From the NCBI RefSeq assembly GCF_003576645.1, contig NC_044923.1, forward strand, positions 14,649,632 through 14,713,631: DNA of 64,000 nucleotides, written 5' to 3'. Below the pieces are notes generated by a model, which made no database searches, was not told the DNA's origin, and saw only the letters and a list, made by a program, of their open reading frames with translations. This stretch comes from Ipomoea triloba. Its lineage: Eukaryota > Streptophyta > Magnoliopsida > Solanales > Convolvulaceae. Of this stretch, positions 46,996-56,877 are shown in pieces; the stretch's first letter is position 1, and the number at the start of each line of letters is the position of its first letter. The position numbers and the translations under genes were made by a program.

Positions 46996-49719
46996 TTATC
47001 CTTCACTCATGAATCTCTTTCCTTTCCAGTTTTGTGGGTTCCAATCTGGTTGCTTTGTCTTCATGACCATCCATTCTCCATGAAATTGAAGATCCATTAC
47101 GGAGTCTTCGTCTGATGCTGTGTCGCTTTCTGTGGAGTAGCCAGAGTAGCTGGGGTAACCCATGTGGTTAACCCATTCTTGCCTATCCATACCAGATTGC
47201 CTTCTCTTCGTTCTCCAAACATCCTTGTTCCACTGGCTCTTGTGTTCTGACCTTTTCTTTTGAGACTTTTGAGCATAAGCTTTCTCAATCTTTTCGACTT
47301 CTTCAAGCACTGAATCTATATCATCAAGGTTCCAAGGATCTTGTGACCAGATATCTTCCTTCTGGGTCTGGTGTAGCTCATAGTAGTACTGGTTTTTTGC
47401 TGACTTGATCCTTTCATGGTAGATCTCATCATCTTGTCTCACATCTGGCTGAATCCCTTCTCTGGGCCAAATTTCTTTTGGAATGACCTTGTTCTGGGCG
47501 AAAATGTACCTCTGAAATTCTGGATAGTCTTCTTCTCGGACTATGATAGATTCCATGTGCTGCTCATAAATCTTCATAAATGGTTCTGCATGTCCTTCTA
47601 AAAATCTGGATACCCATGCTGTGACTTCCCTATGCAGATGAACTGTGAANNNNNNNNNNNNNNNNNNNNNNNNNNNNNNNNNNNNNNNNNNNNNNNNNNT
47701 GATCAGCTGGATGTGTTCTTCCATGGTCTTACTGAATAGTAAGATGTCATCGATGTAAATGAGGGCTTTGTCAAGAATTGGCTCAAAGATCTTGGTCATC
47801 ACTTTCTGGAATTCACTGGGTGCAATTTTGAGACCAAAAGGCATTACCTTCCATTCAAGATGATATCCTGGGATACAAAAGGCTGTCTTGTATCTTTCTT
47901 CTGGCTTGATTCCTATCTGCCAAAATCCTGCTTTGAGATCGAACTTTGAAAACCATTGGGCTCCTGGGAGATATGAGAACATCATAGATCTTCTTGGTAA
48001 TGGAAATTTGACATCTTTGAGACATTGATTCAAGGGTTGATAGTTGATAACAAGTCGTAATTTTCCCCTTGCTTGTTCTGCTCGCTTGTTCACATAGAAT
48101 GCTTCACATGCCCATGAGGACTTGGATTCTGTGATTAATCCTAACTTCTGCAACTCCTTACACTCTTGAACCGCCATTTTGAGATGTTGAGGATTCATTC
48201 CTGAGTGGCTGGCTTTGGTGGGGTTGATCACCTTTCCTTCTTTGAATGGAAGTTCAATAAAGAACTCTTCTCTGGTCCATAGGGGCTTACTGTGTTTCTT
48301 CATGAATTCGTCATGAGAATCTGCACATAATTGCTCCACCAATTGTTGCTTGATCTGGGTGATGGTATCCATGAAGTTGAGTTGCCACATTCTGTAATCT
48401 TCTTCATAGGGCTTGAAGTAGGGGCCTTTGCTAATTCCTCGTGATTGAACCAATACCTTCATCATCTTGAAAGCATCAAATCCTAATAGCAAATCTCTTC
48501 TTGGAAGGCCACATCCAAGAACATGAATTTGGATCTTGCAGTTAGGAAGTATGCTAATCTCCAATGGTTCCTTCGTCTCTAATCCTACATCAAAATCATC
48601 TCCAGATGCTGATGTAAGACGTTTCTGGGATGGTCTCCATGCATCTTGAGGTAACAGCTTTGGGTTCATCATTGAGAACTGAGCTCCAGTATCAACAAGG
48701 GCTATGGCATCGAATGGCTTGCTTGACCGGTGTTTGATCTGTACTTTCACATGGGGTGCCTTGAACTCTTCATCTTCTTTTATCCCAAAGTTGTATGAGA
48801 TAAAATCTTCTTCCGGAACTTCATCTTCTATGGAAAAGATTGTTTCTGCTGAAGGTTCGTCTTCTGGGCTGAGATAGCCATCCAGGTCTTCTTCGGCGAT
48901 ATCGTCATCAATAAGAGACATGACTTCCGATATCATTTTAGCCGCTTGCTTCTCCTTGCAATCTTTGGCGTAGTGTCCTGGCTTTCCACAAACAAAGCAT
49001 TTGTTAGATGCTTTATTTCCTCTCTTTTTTGGTTGTGCTTTCTGGTTCTGAGATTTTCTGAAATATCTCCTCCTTGGCTTCCATCCGATCCTCCTGGTGT
49101 TTTGAGGATTCTTCCTGAAGCGAGTGAAATTTCTCTTTCTTACTCTGGGTTTGTCTCCACACACTCCATTGCATGAGGATCCTATTATGAGATTTGGCTT
49201 CTGGCATGCTTTGGAAAGAATTGATTCATGCTTTCTCAAGGTCTGGAACTTGTTGTGGATCTGGCAAATATTGTCTAGGCTTTCAAATATTGCTTGCCTA
49301 ATCTGCCCAGTTGAAAGATGTGTTATGGATCCATGATTCTTTTTGATAAGTTGATCTGTACTGTCTGCCAGCAGGGGTGGTAAGGATGAAACAAAAGCTT
49401 GCTTGAGATTGTTGTCAAATCCCAGAAAATAGAAAACTTTTGTCATCCTTTTGAAGTGTTCCTCTAAGTGCCTTTTCTCATAAGACAGGCACTTCATTCT
49501 GAAAAACTCTGTTCTCTTCTGTTCTACTTCATCCTCATGTTTACCCAGAAATATGAAGTAAATCATTGAAACGGCTTCCTGGAGAGGTAGTCCTAAGAAC
49601 ATCATCTTGAATGCCCCATCTGCTTTAGACCACCAATCTTTAAGAATTCCGGTGAACTTTGCTGTAAATTCCATCAGGATTTTGAAAGTATCTCGTTCTA
49701 CTAGATTCCTAGTAGTCAT
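46996..49719 (-). CDS. Viral coat protein-protease-reverse transcriptase polyprotein, partial
   Basis: The frame is open from 49785; the first ATG is at 49719, but viral similarity already begins about 10 residues upstream, so this is an internal start. Numbered from that ATG: coat protein core 1-235 with a basic stretch 191-236, zinc knuckle CX2CX4HX4C at 241-254, aspartic protease motif DTGA at 343-346, RT motifs LVINY 556-560, FDLKAGFW 593-600 and YIDD 655-658. A 50 N gap follows at residue 674. The rest of RT and all of RNase H are missing there, then comes a 215-residue C-terminal domain of unknown function. No internal stop on either side of the gap. As assembled it lacks an RNase H. 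Confidence 0.9.
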   Translation of the reverse strand: MTTRNLVERDTFKILMEFTAKFTGILKDWWSKADGAFKMMFLGLPLQEAVSMIYFIFLGKHEDEVEQKRTEFFRMKCLSYEKRHLEEHFKRMTKVFYFLGFDNNLKQAFVSSLPPLLADSTDQLIKKNHGSITHLSTGQIRQAIFESLDNICQIHNKFQTLRKHESILSKACQKPNLIIGSSCNGVCGDKPRVRKRNFTRFRKNPQNTRRIGWKPRRRYFRKSQNQKAQPKKRGNKASNKCFVCGKPGHYAKDCKEKQAAKMISEVMSLIDDDIAEEDLDGYLSPEDEPSAETIFSIEDEVPEEDFISYNFGIKEDEEFKAPHVKVQIKHRSSKPFDAIALVDTGAQFSMMNPKLLPQDAWRPSQKRLTSASGDDFDVGLETKEPLEISILPNCKIQIHVLGCGLPRRDLLLGFDAFKMMKVLVQSRGISKGPYFKPYEEDYRMWQLNFMDTITQIKQQLVEQLCADSHDEFMKKHSKPLWTREEFFIELPFKEGKVINPTKASHSGMNPQHLKMAVQECKELQKLGLITESKSSWACEAFYVNKRAEQARGKLRLVINYQPLNQCLKDVKFPLPRRSMMFSYLPGAQWFSKFDLKAGFWQIGIKPEERYKTAFCIPGYHLEWKVMPFGLKIAPSEFQKVMTKIFEPILDKALIYIDDILLFSKTMEEHIQLIXXXXXXXXXXXXXXXXXFTVHLHREVTAWVSRFLEGHAEPFMKIYEQHMESIIVREEDYPEFQRYIFAQNKVIPKEIWPREGIQPDVRQDDEIYHERIKSAKNQYYYELHQTQKEDIWSQDPWNLDDIDSVLEEVEKIEKAYAQKSQKKRSEHKSQWNKDVWRTKRRQSGMDRQEWVNHMGYPSYSGYSTESDTASDEDSVMDLQFHGEWMVMKTKQPDWNPQNWKGKRFMSEG
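47650..47699. other. Assembly gap (50 N) inside viral RT
   Basis: The round size suggests a placeholder. The frame is kept by chance. In the family at least 250-300 residues are expected between the YIDD region and the RNase H end. Confidence 0.9.
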
Positions 49720-49941
49720 CCATGTGTGGAACTCAGCAAACTTCTCTCCCCAAATAACAAGAGAGAAGATAGTGATGCTGTAATATTATCTTGTTAAATA
49801 CAAGATTTCATGTATTTATATATAGAGATGAAGCCAAGACTTAGTCTACCCTAGCTATCTTGCTAAATGAGTAAATGTGAACAAGGAATGGTTTGAACTT
49901 ACATTTTACACCTTGGATGTTCAAAAACTCAACCCATGCAA

Positions 49942-50169
49942 TTATAGTTCACAAAACACCGAAATTTGCAGCACAGTATGGGTGTGAATTACTCTACAAA
50001 AGCGACTATCCCCACTCAAGAAATGGAAGTGGTGGATATCTAGAGATGCTCTTGTCTTGTCTCTAAACATATCACCTGGGAAAGAGGTTGATCCAAAAGC
50101 TTGACCATGCAGATTATGCTTCAGTATATCATCATTGAAGGCATTCCCTCTTATTCGTTCAAGATTCAT
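49942..50169 (-). CDS. 75-codon ORF of unknown function inside the CACTA fragment
   Basis: Starts MNLERIRGNAFNDDILKHNL and has normal amino-acid composition for its first 58 residues, so it may be a fragment of a captured or element-borne gene. I do not recognise it. Confidence 0.25.
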   Translation of the reverse strand: MNLERIRGNAFNDDILKHNLHGQAFGSTSFPGDMFRDKTRASLDIHHFHFLSGDSRFCRVIHTHTVLQISVFCEL

Positions 50170-50455
50170 ATTTTGTGTGTTTTGCTTTGGATGATAATAT
50201 CTACTAATAGTAGTTTAAATATTATTGTTCATGGTATTTTAGTATTTTATTGAATTGTAAATTATTTGGAGATTGTTTAAAATAGTTGTGATGTTTATTA
50301 GTTTGATTAATTGAGAAATTTATTAGTTTGATCAATTGTGAGATTATGAATGTTAATTTGTTGCACAGTTTCTGGAACTTGATGTGTGAATTGTAAAAAT
50401 TACTGCATAGGTTTTAGGTGGATTCGTAAAATATATTTAATTATTAAAAAAAAAT

Positions 50456-50880
50456 AAACGACGTCGGTTTTTAAGCAAAACCGACGTCGTATATTATTAA
50501 AAAAAATAAAAACCACATACGGCGTCGGTTATTTAGTATAACCGACGTCGTATGCATTTTTTTTTTAAAAAAATACTAAACGACGTCGGTTTTTAAGAAA
50601 AACCGACGTCGTTTAATTTAATTTTTTTTAAATATAGGATATGACGATACGACGTCGGTTTTCCTTAAAAACCGACATCGTATCCTTTTTTTTTTTTTTT
50701 TTAAAAACAACGTCGATTTTCCTTAATAACCAACGTCGTTTATTAATTTTAAAAATTAAAAAATACATACGGCGTCGATTTTTACAACCGACACCGTATC
50801 ATTTATATACAACGTCTGCCAGATCGACGTCGATTTTTAACCGACGTTAAAAGTGCTAAAAAACCGACGTTAAAGGTGTT
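50456..50880. repeat. Subterminal inverted-repeat array of the CACTA element
   Basis: ACGACGTCGGTTTT and its complement AAAACCGACGTCGT alternate at roughly 60-80 bp spacing, giving about five hairpin-capable palindromes separated by A/T runs. In this class such repeats are transposase binding sites. Confidence 0.8.
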
Positions 50881-50893
50881 TTATGTAGTAGTG

Positions 50894-51771
50894 ATTCTTA
50901 AGAATAAAATTTATTTATTCAATTAATTATTTATTTTCTTTCAATCCTAAATATTTTAACTCGAATACTTTCAAAAAAAATTATTCTTGCTTCAAAGTTC
51001 AAATAAATTATTTTATACCTCATAATATTATTACCCAAAATCATTATTCTAAACTCCTATTTTATTAAGCTTTTACAATAAAATTATATATGTAATTTAA
51101 CTTGCTACATTAAATTTTCGTCGAGGATAATTAAATATTTTAAACTCTTTATTATAAATGATTTGGTAAGAAATATTTATATATTTATTTATGGTTTTAA
51201 AAGTCCTATTTAAAGGATAAATTTATTTATCAAAATTTTGCCCTAAAAGTCTATCTAAGACAAACCTGTGATCCTTATATTATTGTTGTGAGCCTAAGTT
51301 TGAACTCAAAAATATTCATGACCCAATCTTCTAGCCCAAATTATTTAATCTCCTAAGCCTAATTAGTTTTTTTAGCCCAATTTACTCAAGCCCAAGACAA
51401 AATTTAACCTAGGTATATATATATATGAATTTGTACATTGTTTCCTTCTGGAATGTTCATTACCAAAGCCTAAACTAGCAGCCCTAGTCTCCCTTCTCGC
51501 TTCTCCCTATTGCGTCTCTCTCTCCTTTTGCGTTTTATTGGCCGGCGAACCACCATGAACTCCGTCGGTCTGTGGTAGTAGGCAGCTCGGGCGAAGACCT
51601 CTAGCGAACGGCAGCAGATCGGAGCAATAGGTGGTGCTCCCTCCAGCGGATAGTGGCGTGACACCCCATAGTTTAAGTTTTGATTTCGCTTCCGCATTTA
51701 TTTTCAGAATGGTTAGCGAGAAACATTGTGTATTTATGTTTAATCCTGTATTAGAAATTGGGGGTGTTACA
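50894..51771. repeat. LTR E, right copy
   Basis: Matches 39335-40154 and continues past the point where LTR A interrupts the left copy, ending GGGGGTGTTACA. The first ~45 bp are missing at the CACTA end. Confidence 0.75.
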
Positions 51772-51776
51772 TTAAC

Positions 51777-52930
51777 AGCAACCTAAAAGATAACCAAGTG
51801 AAAGGGAAAGCTTAAAACTGAGGAGGCCAACGGAAAAGGTGGAAACCTTCCAGAAACAAAAGCATACATCGTAGATCAATTGAAGAAAATCAACAAAGAT
51901 GGGTTCCAAAGAACACAATTCCACTTATTCACAAAGCTAAAAGATCAATTGTTTATGCTAACAACGGATATTCTCTCCACCACTCTCTAGGAATAAGGGA
52001 AGAACTCCGAGAATGGGTGCATGCAGACTATATCCATCTTCCCATGATTGGGCTATGGTTTATCACATGGCGAATGTATACTTTCCAGATGAACCAAAGG
52101 TTTCCAAAATCCTCAAACAATTTTCAAAATAGTGCACCCAAATGGTTTTACAAATTTTCATTTGATTATGATCTTGAATGGGAAAGAAGAATGGCTCGAG
52201 CACCTAACAGTGGTCTAGGGCTATTCTATAAACCCAACAAAACTAACCCTCGATGACTTAGGTATCAAAATCCTTGATCAACTGATTCACTAGGAATAGA
52301 TCGAGAACCGCTTAGTATGAGAACGAATGAATTATCAAATGTGGTTGTTCTAAGATGCATACCAACAAGTCGTATGATGGGGAAAACGAAACAAGTACAA
52401 AGTTGAATCGGCATTATCACTAATAGCCAAAAACTCATATCAGCTGAAGAAGATGATATAGATTTTGATGAAACCTTTACGCTAAAGAAGAACATGCATC
52501 TTTAATGATGACCCAATAGCATATCAAGGAATTTTAGAAACTCCACTGTATCTCACAGGCAGTAGACCTGATATCTCATTTAATATTGGAAAGTGTTCAA
52601 GATTTCAAGTTGAACACTTGCAAGAAGCAAAAAAGATACTCAGAGACTCAAAGGGCACTCCAGACATCGGTCTATGGTATGGTATACACATGTTTTGAGC
52701 TAACAATCTATTTCGATGTAGAATGTAAAAGTTGCAAGATAATTAAGAAGAACATCTTAGGAACATGCAAGTTCTTAGGGGGGGAAGGCTTGCATATTAG
52801 TTTAACAAAAAGAAGAATTCCATAGTCACATCAAACAATTGAGGCTAAACATATTAGTAGGAAGCTGGTGTATGCATATTTTATTATTAAAACAACATAT
52901 TATTGATCATAGAATAAAGTTGAAAGGAGT
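51777..52930 (+). pseudogene. Copia pol relic (RT end and RNase H)
   Basis: Heavily frameshifted. At 52545-52670 it reads SRPDISFNIGKCSRFQVEHL then EAKKILRDSKGTPDIGLWYG, the conserved copia stretch before RNase H. At 52700-52790 KSCKIIKKNILGTCKFLG corresponds to the GCKxDRKSTSGTCxFLG motif. 51777-52540 is more diverged and probably the rest of gag-pol with a large deletion. It is non-functional. Confidence 0.7.
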
Positions 52931-53156
52931 TAGGATTATTTGCAACAAGAGACTTTCTCGCACGCAGGGATTGCAAATTAAATCAAATTAGGGTTTTCCC
53001 AGTGGTGTCACTAAGCGCAACTCAAGTAGTCAACCTACAGCTGAAGTTATTGGAAAACTAGTTGACATAAAGTGAAATCAATTGAGAAGGAAATTTAATA
53101 GTTTCTTACAAGTCCAAAAGTCAGAATGGGATACAAAGCTCTGATGATGTAGCGCA

Positions 53157-53260
53157 ATCTGATTATACTCTTGACTTTTAAAATCCAATTTAATCTAGAA
53201 AAGTTAGAAGTTTTGAAAGTTTATTCACCCCCTAGGATTTCACCTCTTTCGGGGCCAACA
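53157..53260 (+). repeat. 3' LTR end of the copia element
   Basis: Same as 32379-32498 with small changes, ending GGGGCCAACA. The upstream part of the LTR and the polypurine tract are not recognisable. Confidence 0.7.
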
Positions 53261-55010
53261 AACTCATCCATGAAACTGATATGCTTGCAGCCTGCTGTTT
53301 CATCCACCACTTGATCAATGTTTGGTAATGGAAATTGGTTGATGGGGCAGGCTCCGTTGAGGTACGTCTAGTCAACACACATCATCTAAGAGTCCAAGTA
53401 AAACGTTTATGAGCCAAGACCACGTTACTTCAATCATTATATCGTGGACCACGGTGCACATAGCAATATGCACCCTGGTCCAAAACGACGTTGTTTCGAT
53501 GTTAGTGGATGCGGACGCGAATGACTTCAGGGAATTTATTATCTATAATACACATAATCATTATCTAGAATACACAGAACGTTTGCCTAGAATACATAGA
53601 ATGTTTGCCCATAATACACAGAATATTGACACAAAATACACAGAACTCATCCCCCTAACATTCGAATGCACAAACACATCACAACCTGTGTTAATAACAT
53701 GAATACACAGAATATTGACATAAAATACACAGAACTCATCCTCCTAAACATTCGAATGCACAAACACATCACAACATGTGTTACTAACATGAATACACAG
53801 AACGGTTACCTAGAATACACAGAATGATTGCCTGGAATACACAGAAAGATTACCTAGAATACACAGAATATTAACATAAATACACAGACCGGCCGAAGGA
53901 AACGTGATTTCCAGAAAAAAGGACGGTTAGCTTATAATGCTCAAAACGATGTCGTTTACGTACGTGGTGTACATTGCTATGTGCACCGTGGTGCACGGTA
54001 TAATTTGCCACGTTGCTTAGCCACTCTGGGTAATAAATTTCATTAATGTGTCCTACATGCAACAACGCAACTACTTCCTTCTTCATAAAGTTCCTCCGTT
54101 CTACTGAGAGATATCTCTTCCTTTAGTGTATCGGCCTCCTGTTGGGATCCATAACCAATTTATGGGTTATGATATTTTTGATTATGCCTGGCATGTCCTA
54201 AGGTTCCTATGCAAACACCACGTTGAAGCGGAGGATCATGTCTACTAACTGGTCTTTCAGTTTAAGGGCTAAGCCGGTACCGACGTTTACCACTCGATCT
54301 ATCCGAGCGGAGTCTAGTATTTTGTCCTATGTCTCTATGGGCTTGATGCAAGACCAAGTTTCTTCTTCCTTGAAGATTTTTATTACTATGGCATGGACCC
54401 ACAAGTCTTTCTAGTTGATTTTCTTGCATGCCTTCAGGTAACAGCTTCGAGTTGTGTTTTGGTCCCCTCTAACTACTCCAACCCCACCAAGAGTGGGAAA
54501 CTTCATGCAAAGGTGTTTTATAAAAAATTGTGGCTTGAGGTCCTCAATTTTAAGTCATTCCAAGATGACATTATGCTCGCACGTTAGCTTCACTATGAAG
54601 AATTCCATGTCCACTTTATGTATGTTGGGGTAGGTACCTATTTCTAATGACAAGACCATAGATCCCTCTATTTTTATGGAGTTTTACAGTAAATCCAGAA
54701 AGGGGCATTCAGACCTCATTCAATTGGCTCCTAGCTAAGCCCAACTGCATGAAGGCATTATAGTATATCACAGTCACCGAACTCCCTATATCTACAAATA
54801 TCAAATGCACTATCACATCCTTAGTGTCCATCTTGATCACCAGCGCATCCCGATGGGGTAGTGGACCCTTGGAGAGGTCATCGTCAGTGAAGGTGATAGC
54901 ATTTTGTTTCTATATTTTCTCCCTCGAAAGACTTATAACATCTCTTACATACAGCTGGCGACTCCAATTTTTGGTTTTAACAGGTATGTCGCTTCAGGCA
55001 GGCTCACCAT
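53261..55010 (-). pseudogene. Ty3/gypsy protease-RT relic, interrupted by a MITE
   Basis: On the minus strand, protease: FVDIGSSVTVIYYNAFMQLG near 54790-54720 (DIGSS for DTGSS). Then a damaged linker, and the RT start EEVVALLHVGHINEIYYPEWLSNVA-like text in two short pieces at 54090-54010. After the inserted MITE the RT resumes at 53419-53261 with LNGACPINQFPLPNIDQVVD and ISFMDEF. Stops and frameshifts throughout. The order fits Tat/Athila-side gypsy pol. Confidence 0.75.
53427..54007. mobile_element. MITE (Mutator- or hAT-like) with internal tandem repeats
   Basis: Terminal inverted repeats share CGTGGACCACGGTGCACATA-like sequence (about 53451-53485 and the complement of 53958-53995). Flanked by CCACGTT at 53420-53426 and 54008-54014, a 7-9 bp target duplication placed exactly inside a gypsy RT codon run. 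The centre (53550-53890) repeats the word AATACACAGAA about every 20-26 bp. No ORF of its own. Confidence 0.7.
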
Positions 55011-55532
55011 TAGGGGTGTGCAAAAGTGACAAATCCGATGGGTTAGCCCGGTCCGATCGGCCAAAACGACGTTCCCGGACCGAACCGACATTCGAAATAA
55101 GTATCCAAACAACCCCCTTTATTTAAGAAGTTTAAATGATTCGGGTAGGGTATATGGATTCCCCACCCGAACCGCCCGAATACCCGATGAAGCATAGGAT
55201 TACAAATGCTATGTATTAAACTGCGTCGTGTCGATTGTGTATATAAACTAACGCATCTTTGTTTTGCCCTTAGGGCTTCTCATTTCACTCCGAGACTGCG
55301 CAGTCTTCAGCCTTCACTCTCTCACTCTCCCTAGGGTTTCTCTAATCTCACTTCTTAGTTCTCAATTCTGAGTTCTCCCATTCTCTGATTACTCTGATAA
55401 ACTGTTATCTCTAGTGTGGTGGAAGCCTTTCTCACGCTCTCAGTTTCTCTTTCTCTGATTCTCTATTTCTCTCTTGAGTTCTCTCTAGTTGAAGCCCTTT
55501 CCCAGTTCTCAACGATATTCTCTGAGAGTCTA
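55011..55532 (+). mobile_element. hAT-like element, left end
   Basis: TAGGGGTGTGCAAAAG at 55011 is a typical plant hAT terminus, followed by CGGACCGAACCGACATTCG and AATACCCGA-type subterminal motifs and a CT-rich leader (55290-55520). It is cut at 55533 by LTR B. Confidence 0.5.
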
Positions 55533-56275
55533 TGTGACACCCCTAAATTTTCACGTTGAGATAGGCAAATACTTAATATAAAAGCTAGCAAACCTCAGAA
55601 CTAAAAACAGAATAAAGCAGAAGCATACTAGTACTCAAAGGGTGTCATGCCACATCTAGGCAAATCTGAACCTAGATGCACAGGCTAAGAATCCACAATA
55701 CTAATCCATCAAAGTAACATAACTGAAATAGTCAATACATAAACATAGTCTGAGGCGCACATGCCTGAAAAACATCTAAACAGATCACTAGACTAAGCAT
55801 AGGACGAAGTAGATCTATCACTAGCGCGTTCTCGGCTCAATCTACTCCATGCCTGGAAAATAGTTAGGAAAACATTAGCAAAGAAATGCTAAGTAATCAA
55901 CCACTCACACTCATGAGAAATACATAGTATATCATAGGTTGTAAATAGGTTTACACACGCGTATAGAATATACACGCAAACGAAACTATTCTTTAGTTAA
56001 AATCAGATGACTCAACAACAAGCTGAATGAATCACAAACCAAAGACATTTCCAAATGAATCCAATACCAAGGGACAAATCCATAATATAACAGTTCTATA
56101 ACAAGATACCAACTGACGCATAAGTTCAACAGAATACCCACAAGTGAAACCAACCAAAGACAATCTTACATCACTCTCTTAGAGTGACCCCAAACCACAA
56201 TACAATGGATAAGATCCAAACCACAACCACCAAACCACAATACCAAGTCATGAACCAAACCGTCATACCAATGTC

Positions 56276-56637
56276 ACAACACAGAGGCACAAAGCCCAAC
56301 CACAGAGGCATAAAAGCCCATTACCACAGAGGCGCAAAGCCCGACCATAGAGGCATAGAAGCCCATTACCGTAGAGGCACAAAACCCGACCACAGAGGCA
56401 TAAAAGCCCATTACCACAGAGGCACAAAGCCCGACCACAGAGGCATAAAAGCCCATCACCACAAAGGCATAAAGCCCGACCACAGTGGCATAAAAGCTCA
56501 TTACCACAGAGGCACAAAGTCCGACCACAGAGGCATAAAAGCCCATCACCACAAAGGCACAAAGCCCGACCATAAAGGCATAAAAGCCCATTACTGCAGA
56601 GGCACAAAGCCCAACCACAGAGGCACAAAGCCCAAAT
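56276..56637. repeat. 45 bp minisatellite in LTR B, copy 3
   Basis: About eight units of 45 bp, each with CACAGAGGCATAAAAGCCCA and CACAGAGGCACAAAGCCCGA half-units. Reads open on both strands (HRGTKPDHRGIKAH on plus) because the unit is 15 codons; not a protein gene. Confidence 0.9.
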
Positions 56638-56877
56638 AATTCCTCTCATAACACCAACCAGAAGTAGACCCACAACTCCACCAACCACTTCCCAAAGGAT
56701 ATCAAAGACTCAAAAAGCCTACTCATAAGGACTCAAGGTCTCCACATACCAAATTCAGATTCATTCCCAAAGGAATTACTCAAGGCAACAATGTTCAACT
56801 CAGAATATGAACACAGGACATACTCAGGATAATAACCAAAGAATCACCCAACAATAGCTCATTAAGTCAAGATAAAT

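Larger units (their letters stand above)
42459..49785 (-). mobile_element. Endogenous pararetrovirus (Caulimoviridae), circularly permuted copy
   Basis: Minus-strand order is coat protein, protease, RT (gap), C-terminal domain, intergenic region with TATA box, tRNA-Met primer site, movement protein. In a caulimovirid the primer site starts the map and movement protein comes first, so this copy is linearised between the movement-protein and coat-protein regions. The left end (about 42489) and right end (about 49750) lie in the same spacer. Gene content and the Gln/Asn coiled-coil region favour a Petuvirus-like relative, but genus is not proven. Several internal repeats and an RNase H gap are present. 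Confidence 0.85.
49790..50893 (+). mobile_element. CACTA transposon right end, truncated
   Basis: The reverse complement of 50875-50893 reads CACTACTACATAAAACACC, a CACTA terminal repeat. It is followed by ATTCTTAAG, the element E sequence, where the intact copies read AAAATATTCTTAAG, so ATT may be the 3 bp target duplication. The left part is cut near the viral junction. The matching left terminus is absent. Confidence 0.75.
39288..51771. mobile_element. LTR element E with nested insertions
   Basis: Outer ends TGTAACACCTCG (39288) and GGGGGTGTTACA (ending 51771), flanked by the 5 bp target duplication TTAAC (39283-39287 and 51772-51776). Copies of its LTR are at 39288-40154 and 50894-51771. 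Each is incomplete: the left is cut by LTR A at 40155, the right lacks its first ~45 bp at the CACTA end. Between them lie LTR A, the pararetrovirus and the CACTA end. LTR E has a GC-rich stretch (39925-40105). Confidence 0.7.
32111..53260 (+). mobile_element. Decayed Ty1/copia element with nested insertions
   Basis: Pieces that follow one another once insertions are removed: LTR end to 32498, primer site 32501, gag 32602-33114, gag 35231-35548, gag 35690-36423 (repeated at 38525-39287), pol relic 51777-52930, LTR end at 53260. The insertions are an LTR element (33115-35230), a SINE and an LTR element with TTAAC target duplication (39288-51771). Element order and direction are consistent throughout. 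The outer start is not defined. Confidence 0.7.

Noticed and set aside
56276..56637. CRISPR-like spaced repeats
   Set aside because: Plant DNA, units are head-to-tail with no unique spacers, and the array sits in an LTR.
56184..56688. Repeat-rich ORFs of 114-151 codons and their copies at 61500-62004
   Set aside because: Minisatellite translations, with no start context or domain.
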